Origin: Uloborus plumipes
Taxonomy: Eukaryota; Arthropoda; Arachnida; Araneae; Uloboridae
NCBI GenBank assembly: GCA_038373865.1
Contig: JAXGGA010004673.1
Coordinates: forward strand, 21,658-85,657
DNA length: 64,000 bases
Reading direction: 5' to 3'
Shown: positions 51,071 to 63,712 of the stretch, piece by piece
Layout of the letters: every line of letters begins with the position of its first letter
Numbering within the stretch: position 1 is the stretch's first letter
Translations under genes and position numbers: made by a program
Notes under the pieces: generated by a model
What the model was told of the DNA's origin: nothing
The model's input: the letters and a program-made list of their open reading frames with translations, nothing else
Database searches by the model: none

Positions 51071-52223
51071 ACGTCCCCCCAAAAAATTCCTCAGTCGTCA
51101 AATTTTGCTTAACGATTCGGTAAATTTGGAGACAGGGAAGAAATATTGCATTTTTTTTTTCCTTTGCCAAAATGTCACTTGTCACTAGATGAACGAATGT
51201 GTGCATACCCATACTTTATAATTCAGCTAAGTTCAAAGCTCTATTTGGTAAACTAGAAATTTCCTCCTTCCTAAAAATTTAAATTCCGGACGGTTCTGTA
51301 GCCTATTAGTGTATGATGTTATAGTAGAACAGATTTAAAAAAAAATGAGTTTAAGTCAGGTTTTCCTTACAGAAACAAATTCAACTTTCTTTAGATTAAG
51401 TCTGTATTTTACAGAAGCTCATATTCTTCGCTTAATTATTGTATAACAGTTCATCACAAAGTACATATACTCATTTCACACTGTAAATATTTTCATTTTC
51501 CTTTATGTTCAACAAACAACAAAAGTTTATTTTTGTTACATTTTATTAAAAATTGCAACAATATATTGTAGCGTTATGTGCTGGAATGTATGTTGCGCAC
51601 ATACGTATTGTATAATCACTTTATTTAATTCAATAGCAAATAGCATACTATTTCCCTACACGTTTTTTTTTTTTTTCGAAATCTGAATAATGTGAAAATC
51701 TGAACTACCAATGGAGCCAATTAGATCGGATTTTTGATGTTTTACTATAGTTCCTAAAGCTTGCCAATGCAGTAATGAGTGGCGGTTGGAATCTGGCGAA
51801 AATTAAAGGAAAATTTTTTTTATTATGTAACATTTAAAGGACTGCGTTTTCTATCTTACTGAATGAACTGTAAGTACAAAACGATGTTCTAAAATTCACT
51901 TTGTACAAATCTTGATCCGGTTAATGACCATGCATAATAACAAAATATGTCTAAAACGGCTGTACATTCAGATTTGTTCATTGCCCCTAGACCCATTAAA
52001 CAATTTTATTTGCCTGTTTTAGAAAAGCGACAATTTTCCGTACAATATTTGCTTGTTAGAAACTGGACAACTCAGCCTGCGAGAGGCCGGAGATGTGCTT
52101 TGCTATAAAAGCTTCTGCGCACTACGTGCAGTCACAACGAAAATAGCGGTTAGGATTTTTTTTTATTACTTTTTTTTTATTTTACAAGTTTTAATTCTTC
52201 GATTGTCAATTTCAAATACTCAG
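51071..52223. other. No gene; AT-rich sequence
   Basis: No recognisable coding or element ends apart from GTCAAATTTTGCTTAACGA near 51098, which resembles subterminal sequence of the hAT-type family at 52224 and 63713. Confidence 0.45.
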
Positions 52224-54213
52224 CAGGAGCGCCCGAAGGGAGGTCACGGGGACTTCCTAAAAGTTTTCCTCATTCAGCAAATTCGGACTGACGGTTAGGC
52301 ACATTCGAGGCTAGCATTGCAATATATATTTTATCATGTGTGTGGGAGGGTGTAGTTGCAATATTCATTTTTATACTTGAAAATAAGAACCGATTAATAA
52401 AATATATCTCATTCTTTTATTTATGTCAATTACCATAAAACCAAACCGTTTCTTTCCTTAGAACCTTTCCGCGAATTCCACGTTGTGTAGCATGACGCCA
52501 GACAAGACGGGTTGTTCATGACCACCTCCCCCTGAAGCGACCAAATAGGGGAGAGTGGTAATGAATGGGCCATGGTGATGAATGGGCCACTAACAAAATA
52601 TGAAAAAGTATTTGCATGAATTTTTTTTTGATGCCACCAATAGATGTAGCTATTTGTTCAAGAAAACTCATCCAATTTTCATTCGTTTGCGCTGAGCCAT
52701 TTTCAAACTAGAGTGGCATGGTCAAGAATCTGACTGAAAAGTAAGTTTTTCCCTTTTTAGTAAAACATTTCCTAGCTAAAATGTACCAAGTATTTCACTG
52801 CATACATATGTATAAGCTAGTCTTTCCATATCTATAAACTAATCTTAAGATGTATTTTGATGTTATCTAAATTCAATGTACTCAAAAAACCTAAATGTAT
52901 TCCAAAAGTATAGGTGGGGCTGAATGGGCCACTATGTCATAGTAATGAATGGGCCACCTATAAATATTATTTTTCTTCCTTTTCTTTGGATTTTCGCATT
53001 AATATGAAACACAACTGACTGTCATAGATAGATTAAGATTACTGTCGTCAAAATAGGTTTGTAGTAACTTCTAAGTATAATTTGCAGATCTATATTATAT
53101 TCCTATAGTACAATAGACCTCTGGTCGCAGTGCGTGGCTTGAAAAAGCCCCCTCTCTCCTTCATATTATATTCCTCACAGTACAATTTCATTTTCTTTCT
53201 TGGTAACTTAAGTTAGATATTTCTTATTCCCGATGACTAGTAAATTTTTTTAAAAAATTTTGAATTTTGACAAGTTTGAAAATGAAAATGAAGTTTTTGA
53301 AAGTGATTTTTAATATTTTTGAAATTTTGTTAAATCATAGTGCATATATTATCTGTTTTTTTTATATATATATATTTGACGTTATTTATTTCTTACAATC
53401 TCATTATTTAGTCATTTTTCTGCTACAATTGATATGCATCAGTTTTATTTTAATTGCATCAGTTTTGATGTTTATATAATTTTAAATCAGTATGATTTTG
53501 TATCATTATGTCAAGTGCCACATTTATTTTGTCATATTCAGCAAATAAAAGGTTAAATCCACATGTTTTTATTGAATTCATTTAGTGGCCCATTCATTAC
53601 CTTCGATGGCCCATTCAACCCCATAGGTGGGGTTGAATGGGCCAAATTTCAAAATTTTTATTTTCTATTATAACTCATTATAGACAGGTGCTAATCCAAC
53701 TTCTAGGACTTTTTTAGATAGCCAGATAAGTAAAGTAACTAAAACACCAGTTTAGAGTTAAAATAAAGTGTTAGAAAAAATTGCAAAAATTCAAAACCAA
53801 AAAGTGGCCCATTCATTACCACTCTCCCCTATAGGCTAAACTGCATTTTTGGGACTTAAATTTCGAAAAAATCGTCATAACGTCCCGTTTTTGCACGAAA
53901 ATTGCTCGTTGAGCCCCTTCTAAATCGGAAGTAGGATCCGACTTCGGACGGATAACATATAGTAAAAATCCTTTCTATAGCCCTGGTAAAAATGCTACAG
54001 TGGCTAAATGTTGCACTTTGAATGTAAATAACTCTAATAATATGTTTTGGCTACTTCAGTTTTTTTCACACAAAACTCTTATCACAAAGAAACGGTGTAA
54101 GGTAGACATAATGTGTTGTGCTCTTTTTTTTTTTTCATTCAGCACATTTTGGAGTTCCATTCCGCTAATTGAGAATTTCTCCCTCCCAAACATTTAAGCT
54201 CGGGGCGCCCCTG
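52224..54213. mobile_element. hAT-type non-autonomous element with nested insertion
   Basis: The ends CAGGAGCGCCCG and CGGGGCGCCCCTG are inverted repeats. Flanks ATACTCAG and ACACTCAG match at 7 of 8. Similar to the element at 63713. The nested TA-flanked element at 52548-53829 accounts for most of its 1990 bp. Confidence 0.78.
52548..53829. mobile_element. TA-flanked element built around TGAATGGGCCA repeats
   Basis: The ends GGGGAGAGTGGTAATGAATG and the matching complement at 53829 are flanked by TA. The core TGAATGGGCCA recurs eight times: forward near 52562, 52578, 52921, 52946 and 53634; reverse near 53586, 53607 and 53804. No transposase frame; AT-rich between repeats. Confidence 0.85.
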
Positions 54214-54221
54214 ACACTCAG

Positions 54222-55266
54222 TCGCAGTTCATTTCATGAACATTATAAATTTCGGCAACATTCTTTCGTCGTACCTTTTCACACTACAAAGTATTCGGAA
54301 ACATACATTAGTTTAAAATTTACTTCTATCCAGGCGTATTGTTGAAAAAATTCCTACTTTTTAGCACTAAAAGGGAGGATGACATTTTAAAAAGAAGATA
54401 AAGTTTATTGTGCAGAAGAATGAAACGCTTCCTGCAAAAAGCGCGTGTTCTTCAACAAGAAGAATAAAACTCGACGAAATATGTGAGCTGTAACAAATTT
54501 GTTTTAATTGGGTGCAATGTCGAGCGTTCCTCTTCTATCGAGTCATTTGGGAACCGAAACAGTACAGCCTAGCAATGGCTATGGGCCAGAAAGAAGAAAA
54601 AATACAAAAACCAGAGTTATTTTCGGTACTCGGTGTGATCTTGGATACAAACGAAGTTAGGACTTAATCCGAAATGCCACAATCACAAGATGGAAACTAC
54701 TGACAAGCAGCAAAGCCTCCTCGAAGGACGGTAGAAGGAAGAATTTGGCCACTATTCTCCTCTACAAGGTTGCATTCGAAGAGTATGCAAATCGAGGGAA
54801 GTTCGAAGACATCTTGGATGAGAGATTCGATTGATCTTCGAGCTTTTTGCGGAGCAAAAACGTGTTAAAATCGTAATGCATCATCTTCTGGATTGTTTAA
54901 AGTCATTTTTATGACACTTGATTAAAATGAAAAAAAATAAATAAATAAATAAAATAAAAATAAAAAAATAAAAAGGAAAGTAGTTAAAAATGAAATTGCT
55001 AAAAGTTTTTCGAAGATTTTTGCAATTCATTCATATGACTTGAAGAAAAAACACGACACAACTATGATGAGAAGTTTTCCGTGCTAGTGCAATATTAATT
55101 CAAAATATTAAATATTTACAAAAAAATTAAAATTGATTTCGTTGCTTCGGGAGATTGAATTTCTGCCTCTAATTTAGTGTCCGTCCTTTGTCTTTGTTTT
55201 GTTATGAGTGTTTTTTATGTGTTTTCAAATTATCCTGCAGGTGTTCCTTTTGGCTGTTTTGCAAAT
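54222..55266. other. No gene; mixed sequence
   Basis: Short frames only. A CG-richer patch (54525-54860) has no recognisable protein. No splice-flanked STIM-like exon found. Confidence 0.45.
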
Positions 55267-55515
55267 GAAGGGTCAGGGGGGAAAACCACGGTAGTCACAT
55301 TTGATTCATTTTGAGAAAAACGAAATTTAAACTTTACGAACTCATAAACTTCCCCAGTATACTTGTTCTAAAATGACAATAATACATGGACTACAGTGTT
55401 TTTTCACGAATATTGCATATACTAAACGAAATTACACTTATTTTTCTAACAGGTGGTAGCATCAGTTTAAATTCAACAAAAAGTGGACTACCGTGGTTTT
55501 TCCCCCTGACCCTTC
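55267..55515. mobile_element. MITE with GAAGGGTCAGG ends
   Basis: The inverted ends GAAGGGTCAGGGGGGAAAAC and GTTTTTCCCCCTGACCCTTC extend to ACCACGGTAGTC. Flanked by AAAT on both sides (55263-55266, 55516-55519). 249 bp, non-coding, superfamily unknown. Confidence 0.75.
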
Positions 55516-56102
55516 AAATATTAAAACTTCGTTCATGTTTTTATTTTCAGCAAATCTTTCGAAATTCTAGAAGTTTTATGTATTTCTTATGCGATTTCAC
55601 ATTTTTGGCACCTTTTCCCCACTTCAACAAAGGTCTGGCGCAGTATAGCCTATTAAGGCTCTAGCGCCATAAAACTCAATAAAACCAACCAGCCAAAATA
55701 CTAAAATTTATTTGTCTTTTTCACCGCAAAATGTCATAAAATGTCGATGAACACTATGCACCATTATAAAAGTCACTTAAAATACTTGAGGTATTTCATT
55801 GTGACTCACTCATTCATTAAATTTATGAGCATTACTCCAGTTAGAAATTTATTTCTCAGCATCCCCCCCCTTCCCCCAAATTGTCAGCCTAGCTGGCACA
55901 AGACAACAACAACTCATTAGTAAGTATGTCAAAAAAAGGACGTGTTCGAAAGTTTGATTTTTTACTAGTTTAACTTTGACACCTGGCTGAAAATCGAAAT
56001 TCAAACAAAACTAGGAGGAATAGCAGTATAACTTACGGAAATTATTTTTGCTTAACTCATTTCCGAGTTTCAAATAAAAAAAAATCTGGTATGTACCCCA
56101 CA
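55516..56102. other. No gene seen
   Basis: AT-rich sequence with a C run near 55863. No element ends recognised. Confidence 0.45.
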
Positions 56103-56861
56103 CTACTTCCTTTCACGTGTAAATTTCTTAGTAGTTGCCTTAAGTGTTAAAAAAAGTGCTTGGAGTGAGCAAGGTAACAATTCAAATATTTACTACCCTA
56201 ATCTGCCACGAAACAATGCAAAAAATATTTTACAATGGTTAATTTTCTAAATATTGCTGATTTTAATATCATTCAGTTAATTTTTCGCAAAATATCGCCA
56301 ATAGCGCCAAGTTGAACCCAAATTCAAAAAATATTTTTTTAATTTAAATTCGTTGCCATCTTGGCGATATGTCGCCAAGTTGGCGTCAAACACTTGGCGA
56401 CCAAAAGCTTGGCGACATATCGCCAAGTGGTCGCGCCAATTCATATCACTTGAGTCTGCATTGAAATTAACACTGATTTACCCCAAAAAAGGGGTAAACA
56501 CCCCCTTGGGAACATTCGAATGCAACCACAAGGGGAGGTGCACAACTAGACCATCCTCAGAGCCTACATACCAAGCTAGAAGCTTCTACGCATATAGTTT
56601 TTGAGTTATGCGAGGCACATACATACATACATACATACGTATATACAGACGTCACGAGAAAACTCGTCGTAATTAACTCGGAGCTGGTTGAAAAGGATTT
56701 TTCGGCTGCTTATATGTTGGTAGGTACATATGTACGTGCTGACAGGTCGAAAAAAACTACTGAACATTCATTCGGGGGTGAGCAAAATCAAAATTTAGAC
56801 TCAAATTTGAGTGAATTTTTTTTCGCGATCACAATACTTCCTTTACTACGTAAAAGGAAGT
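56103..56861 (-). repeat. Interspersed repeat family T, copy 3
   Basis: Same order and orientation as copy 2, from ACTTCCTTTCACGTG to the terminal palindrome CTTCCTTTACTACGTAAAAG near 56837. It shares ATTGAAATTAACACTGATTT and the CATACATACATA run. Better preserved than copy 1. Confidence 0.85.
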
Positions 56862-58316
56862 AAAAATAATAAATTAATAATTATAGTAATAATGTACACG
56901 AAATTTAAAAATGTGGAACACGTCAAATTTGGTAACTCACAAGTGTGTTCGTGTTTTAGTTGATCGATATTCTTGGAAAGAATAAAAATAAAAAGTAATA
57001 ACTGGCAACATAAAAAGAAGTTGAATTTCGTTTAGAGCTTTCATAATGGAGCATAAATCAGCAGCAAACAATTTTCTTCAGTTCGCAATTGTCTCAGTAC
57101 GCACTTTCATTGTCAATAATGGATTTCAACATAAAGAGAGTGTCATGAAATCTGCACTTAAATGACACATTGAAACTAAGTGGACTATCACATGGAGACA
57201 ACAACACTCTCTTAAAAGATATTGGAAATTGTTTTTTGGTCTGGGTCATAAATAGAGTCGCAAACCTCAAAAGATAAAAGGAAGGATATAAAATGAAAAC
57301 TGTGTTAAAATAAGTGACAGATAGCGAAGGCCAGAAGAGAATGTTCCATAACGTTATTAAAAATTTTGGAGAAAATATTTCCGAACAGTTGTACAGACTT
57401 AACTTCATGAAGACAAAGAAAAAAAAACGAGTTAGGAGAAGAAATTGAAGTTATTCGAAATAATCACGGGACGCGGGAGCGTCCCGCCCCGCCAAGAAAT
57501 TTCCGTCGCCAAGAAAAATGTAAAAGAGCGACTAAGGACTGTTTACGCGAGTAACCAAACCGGGGTTTTCACCCCTCTGTATCTCAGCCCCATAAAGATC
57601 CCTAGAGTTGATTTTTGGTATACTCAATCTCCAGCGGCCCCTGACGGCACATACTAAAGCAAAACGTCCAGGACCCTCAGGGGGAGGGGTGATAAAGGTT
57701 ATAAAATTGCTATTTTTCGCACTTTTTAAAAATTGTTTGACAGGGGTCCAGACTAAACGGTAACACGGATTGAGCTCTGCTTTTGCACCCACATTTATTT
57801 TGTTCCAAAGCTCGGCATAGGGGGTTTTTCGACCCTCCACCCCCTCCCCCTCGTTTTTATTTTCCGTATCTTTTCTCCCCGGGGGTCTTTAGTGTTGATT
57901 TTCGGTATGAATATTCTCGATGAGACATTGAGGACGTTTTCCCAAAATTTACCCCCCGGGGTCATCGCACCCCGGAGTTATTAATGCTTAAAATTGGTCC
58001 GATTTCTATCTACTAGCTCTGTTCAACATCTGAGCATTTATGTTGTCATTGTTGGGCGACGAGGAAAGAAAACTCAATTATTTATAATTTCATCTGTTGC
58101 CAGTTTCTATTTGTTAACAAATAAAATATTTGTAATTGATTTTATTGCGTAGGGCTTTTAAAAGGGATCTTCAATTTAGTTCATTTTAATATGAGATCGG
58201 CAGTAAGGGTTGGGTTTTTTTTTTTTTAACTTTCAATTTAATCATAGTATTGTTAGCAACTAGCTTTGTTTTGCGTCGGTTCCGGTGGTACATTGTGATT
58301 GATTTCAAATTTATCT
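56862..58316. other. No gene; GC-richer patches with CGCCAAGAAA motifs
   Basis: Includes a short palindrome GGGACGCGGGAGCGTCCC (57471) followed by two GCCAAGAAA motifs (57491, 57508), and two loosely similar stretches around 57570 and 57880 with TTGATTTT(T/C)GGTAT. No coding. Confidence 0.45.
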
Positions 58317-58725
58317 TAGACTGAAGAAGATCCTTGAACTTTTGCACCAAATGCATGCCGCCAAGAAAACCACATATGTCGGACCGCCAAGAAAAATGTT
58401 GAAGGGAAAAAAATATGCAAAGTAAATTTCGAAGAGAAAAAAAAACAGGCAAAGAAATAATATTAATGCAAAAACATGTGATATCTCTCCAAAAACAACA
58501 GTGTTGTAAAAAAATCCCCCGCCAAGAAAACCTTAAATACTCAGCCTTAAAAAGTTATGATATCGAGTTTTCCCGCCAAGTTGGTGCCAAACTACAACTA
58601 ACCTGTATGTATAGTTCTTTTAAATTGTTTTCAGTCCTGCCAGGCGGGAAGTTTTTACTCATTAAGCAACCACCTCACAAGACAAAGCTTCCCGCCTGGC
58701 AAAACTGAAAACAATTTAAAAGAAC
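58317..58725 (+). repeat. 0.4-kb direct repeat, copy 1, with hairpin
   Basis: Starts TAGACTGAAGAAGATCCTTG; nearly identical to 60522-60933. It contains CCGCCAAGAAAA motifs and a hairpin from GTCCTGCCAGGCGGGAAG to its complement CTTCCCGCCTGGCA. Confidence 0.85.
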
Positions 58726-60521
58726 GTTTAGCGATAGCGTTTTATACAGGCTTCTTCATTTGATCAAAATCCTTGGGATAAAAACGGACGTCCTTTTCCA
58801 GCGACATCTATCGAATTTTATGGTAACTAACATTTCTACAAATCAAATAATAAAAGACAAAATTAAAAGTTAATTTGTTGGCGACCATTTTACTATTTGG
58901 CATTCAATTCTATTTTAGTGTATTTTAACGTTATTTAATAGCTCGTTCGATTTGTTGGTTTATTCTGCATTTTAACGGCTTATTTTAATTAGTCAGTGAA
59001 TTATTTTTCATTTTAATTGATTCTAATTATTAATTAACTATGAAACGACACTGGCACCGCAGAGCGATAAATGGCGATTTTGGAACGATAGTTCCATCAA
59101 AACTTTTGATGAGTTTAGATGGTCAAATTAATTTATTTGGCGATTTTTTTACATTTTAATGGAAGTTCTCCGTAAAGCTTTTGAGAATATTTCAATAACC
59201 GAGATCTTTGGTAGTATGTACGTTTCAGTTATAGGTACGTTTTTTAACTTGGCGATGTATTTTCTTACCACCTAAGCGAAGATTAAAATTTTAAGCTTGC
59301 ATCGTCTTCTTTTCTCTTATTTTGCATTTTAATTTAAATTTCAATGATAATAATGGCTCGATATATTTATTAAACTTGTTATGTTACATGCTAATGGAGC
59401 TTTTGAAGTTGATTTGGCGAGTTTTTTTAATAAGAATTCTCACATTATTTCGCAGCTTTTTTTCAGTTGGCCCATTATTTTACTTTCAAGTATTAAACGT
59501 ATGTGTGAAATTAGGAACAAAAAAGGGAAGATTTCGGTGATTGGAAGTCTGGTTATCTTTCCCTATAGGCGTTAAATCTTTGTGTCCAATTTATGAGCGA
59601 GGGAAATACTTCCTTCGCAAACATAAATTAAAGAGCAACAAAATAAAGTAATTATCGCCAAAAATTTGGCAACCACACCAGATTCCCAATTATCGAAATA
59701 TTATCAATGTGTGAAATTTAACATAAAAAGAACATTACCTTTTAATGTTGTGTAAATGAAAAAAAAAAATTTCATTTGGTCGTCGTAATATTGTAGTTTT
59801 GTTTATTTTTTTCGTACTTGTATTGCTCTTTAGTACCAAACGATTATATATGCTCATTTCGTTTTTACTAAAGAAATTAATATGTTTTGTTGTCAATCGT
59901 CTTTCCGTTGAACACCATCGCTTCATTAGTGTACATTTCATTCTGGGGCATCAAAATGAAATGTCTCTACGAATAGATTCGCCATTTATCGCTCTGATGG
60001 GTCAACGCTATCAAAATGAACATCTGAGCTTTTGCGTAGCAATTAAGATCGTGTGAGCAACAATAATGAAACAAAATAGTAAATAGAACAATATTATTTC
60101 ATTGCTACATTTTTATTTATCGGCTGCGAAGAAAAGCGTATATTTTATTAATGCAGAGATGTCAAAATTGAACGCCATTGCTATATGTTGCTAATTCGAA
60201 GAAAGTAAACAATGAATGAATGTCGTATGACTGAATCATGAGTTGCGACCAACTTTATCTGAACAGGGAATTTATTTCCCCTAAAAAGCAGTACTAATAA
60301 GGCCTTCGGCATCAATTCACTCTGTACTCCACTTCAGTAAACTATATCAATATTTTTTAACCCTTAAAGATAGGATGAACATCACTTTTTACAGCAGAAA
60401 CAACGTGCTAATAAATGTAAACAAACACATCATTCAGCGCTCTCTAGCGGGCAAATCTTTACCATTGATGTTTTGAGTAATGAAGCAGCCTGTATAAAAC
60501 GCTATCTAGTGAAGCCTTGCC
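58726..60521. mobile_element. 1.8-kb segment with inverted ends between the direct repeats
   Basis: The inner ends GATAGCGTTTTATACAGGCT (near 58733) and AGCCTGTATAAAACGCTATC (near 60487) are inverted repeats. AT-rich with no recognisable protein. It may be a non-autonomous transposon inserted in a member of the 0.4-kb family. The target duplication is unclear. Confidence 0.6.
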
Positions 60522-60933
60522 TAGACTGAAGAAGATCCTTGAACTTTTGCACCAAATGCATGCCGCCAAGAAAACCACAGATGTCGGACCGCCAAGAACG
60601 GACCGTTGAAGGGAAAAAAAACATGTAAAGTAAATTTTGAAGAGAAAAAAAAACAGGCAAAGAAATAATATTAATGCAAAAACATGTGATATCTCCCCAA
60701 AAATAACAGTGTTGTAAAAAAATCCCCCGCCAAGAAAACCTTAAATACTCAACCTAAAAAAGTTATGATATCGAGATTTCCCGCCAAGTTTGTGCCAAAC
60801 TACAACTAACCTGTATGTATAGTTCTTTTAAATTGTTTTCAGTCCTGCCAGGCGGGAAGTTTTTACTCATTAAGCAACCACCCCACAAGACAAAGCTTCC
60901 CGCCTGGCAAAACTGAAAACAATTTAAAAGAAC
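60522..60933 (+). repeat. 0.4-kb direct repeat, copy 2
   Basis: Matches 58317-58725 with few differences. Here the sequence continues into a full right arm (to about 61063) that is the complement of 60690-60830, giving a foldback with arms of about 190 bp. Confidence 0.85.
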
Positions 60934-61063
60934 TGTACATACAAGTTAGTTGTAGTTTGGCACAAACTTGGCGGGAAATCTCGATATCATAACTTTTTTA
61001 GGTTGAGTATTTAAGGTTTTCTTGGCGGGGGATTTTTTTACAACACTGTTGTTTTTGGGGAGA

Positions 61064-62463
61064 TAATTTATGACTCCCAAATTCTGTTGTCAAGTTCAGC
61101 AAAATATCAGATGTAGAAAAAATATGTGCAAAACATGAATTTACTTTAGTAGCTTCTTATAAAGAGGCGGAGGTCATATTCAATAATAGAAGCATTCGAA
61201 ATAAACCTAAAAGTATGTTCTATCATTTCAAAGAACAAAATTAGTGGCTTTTTTTTTTTTTTTGCTATTGCACAATAACATTTCAGTACCAACATTTTTG
61301 AAAAAAGTTCTAGTCATTTTCCTAACTTAATTTTCAATATTTTTTGTGTAAAAGAAGCATTGTTCATGCTTTTGTAGCATAAAAACGTATTATATTCAGT
61401 TTTAATGAATTATAATTGTATTGAATGTGCGAAGAAGAGATAGGATAGCACAATCTTTAAAGTAAAAATAATAATTAAAAATGTGAGTTTCTGAATATTA
61501 TCGGACTGTTTGTCTTTGAAGTGTTTGTGTGATCCTGTTTTCAGCAAATTTTAGGAATATACTGTTTGATATTTTAACGCTCGACCTTCCTTGCATTTGC
61601 GCATGTATCAAGTCTCTTCTTATTTTATCAAAATATGGGTCATAGTGATAAGAGGGATAAAGAATGTGAGTGGGTTTTCTATTTTGGTTTGTTTGTTTTT
61701 CATTGGATTCGCTTATCAGGAAGGTTGGTTTGCGCTGATAAATAATAATAGGAGATAATTAAAAAGCTAGAGCCCCAGACAGACATAATTCAATAAAAAT
61801 AAACTAGAAATTTCAGCATCCAGTTAAGAGCAAATACAGCTTTCGACACTTGCTATTGAAGTTTAAAAGAAAAAAAATTGAAAATTTTCAAGTAAGTCAC
61901 TATGCAGGACTTGAAGCAAGACTATCTTTTACCTAAGAAAGGACTATTATGTTTACTATAACCAAGAAATGGTAAGATGTTAGATGAAATAACTACTTCA
62001 AACGGTCCGTAACATAAGATTCTGGAAGATGTTACTATTCTCTTCAAAAGGAGATTGAATATGTACAAAATAAGTATTCCGAATATTTCATGATAACGTG
62101 ACTTCAACAAGTACTGTCCAACGTCGGAAATGCAAGGAAGGTCGAGCGTTAAAATATCAAACAGTATATTCCTTAAATTTGCTGAAAACAGGATCACACA
62201 AACACTTTAAAGACAAACAATCCGATAATATTCGGAAACTCATATTTTTCATTGTTATTTTTTCTTCAAAGATTGTGCTATCCTATCTCTTCTTCGCACA
62301 TTCAATACAATTATAAATCATTAAAAATAAATATAATACGTTTTTATGCTACAAAAGCATGAGCTATGCTTCTTTCACACAGAAAATAGAAAATTAAGTT
62401 AGGAAAATGACTAGAACTTTTTTCAAAAATGTTGGTACTGAAATGTGTATATTGTGCAATAGC

Positions 62464-62495
<32 letters not shown>

Positions 62496-62693
62496 AAAAA
62501 CGAGAAAAGTCACTAATTTTATGCTTTGCAATGATAGAACACACCTTTAGGTTTATTTCGAATACTTCTATTATTGAATACGACCTCCGCCTCTTCATAA
62601 AAAGCTACTAAAGTAAATTCATGTTTTGCACATCTTTTTTCTACATCTGATATTTGCTGAACTTAACAAGTGAATTTGGGAGTCATAAATTAT
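61064..62693. mobile_element. Foldback element with 540-bp arms
   Basis: The ends ATAATTTATGACTCCCAAAT and its complement (62674-62693) begin arms reaching about 61603 and 62128. The arms share ATGACTAGAAC, GATAGAACA and CGCTCGACCTTCCTTGCATT. The loop of about 520 bp has no gene. Confidence 0.82.
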
Positions 62694-62804
62694 TTCTCAC
62701 TTTTCTTTCTGCTTAATAAGGGATTAAGATGATTTTTAAGTAGCATAATAGGGCTGTAAATACACTTAAAAATAAAGGTATGTTTGCTTTTCAGTGAAAT
62801 TTAG

Positions 62805-63016
62805 GTTAGGAAAATGACTAGAACTTTTTTTCAAAAATTTTGATACTGAAATGTGTATATTGTGCAACAGCAACAAGAAAACGAAAAAAAACCACTAATT
62901 TTATTCTTTGCAATGATAGAACACACCTTCAGGCTCATTTCGAATGCTTCCATTATTGAATAGGACCTCCGCCTTTTCGTGAAATGCCACTTAAGTAAAC
63001 TCATGTTTTGCACAAG
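62805..63016 (+). repeat. Extra partial copy of the foldback right arm
   Basis: GTTAGGAAAATGACTAGAAC through CTCATGTTTTGCACAAG repeats 62398-62632 in direct orientation, with differences in homopolymers and a few bases. Confidence 0.8.
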
Positions 63017-63712
63017 AAAAAAAATGCTTGTCGTAGTTTATTCAAATTTTATTCAAATAAAACTATATTATATAAATTTCAAGTATTTTTTTATTAAATC
63101 CTCATATTTTCAGCTACATATCTGAGAATTTTTGGAAATATTGAAAGATTTCTGCACCCGTCACAATTTACTGAAGAGATACGTATACATGCAGATTAGG
63201 CTTAGCGGTTGACAGAAAATGCAATTTTTTGAAAAGTTTGACGGCCTGTAAAACAAAAACCAGATCACATATGGGCAAAAGAATTCATATGGTTACTTAC
63301 CAGCATAAAAATATTAAATACACCAAATTTTATCAAAATCCGAGGACATGAGTTACAAAATCCCGTTTTCCTGGGTGATTTAACATGGATTGACCTCAGT
63401 AGTATTTCTCTACCATTTAGTAGAGAAGTGAGGATATAAGTGAGTATTCTTCAACTATTAGTAGTATTTCTCTACCATTCCCTACCTGTTAGCATGCGAT
63501 CACCATTTGGCTGTCACGAGGGGTGTATCAGTCGTAGTGGCCGTTAGCTCAGTTTGGATATCAAACCCTTTCAGTTCAGTCTTTTTGACCCTGACCGGAA
63601 GCATCCCTTGTTCTAAGTACCCCAAGAGGTATTAATTTGGAATAAGAACTTTTAGGACTTAGTAACCGCGACAGATTTAACGTGCACTGTACACTATTTA
63701 CGTACGTGGAAG

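Noticed and set aside
54525..54860. GC-richer patch as a possible STIM 5' exon
   Set aside because: No EF-hand pattern and no frame with splice sites matching the phase 0 start of the 40337 exon.
58317..60933. LTR retrotransposon interpretation of the 0.4-kb direct repeats
   Set aside because: No TG...CA ends, primer binding site, polypurine tract or gag/pol sequence; copy 2 continues into a hairpin arm absent from copy 1.
62429..62611. Lysine-rich 60-codon frame
   Set aside because: It comes from A homopolymers in the foldback arm.
63536..63600. tRNA-like A-box TTAGCTCAGTTTGGA
   Set aside because: No convincing B-box at the right distance and no cloverleaf. It may be a SINE remnant, but the support is too weak to annotate.
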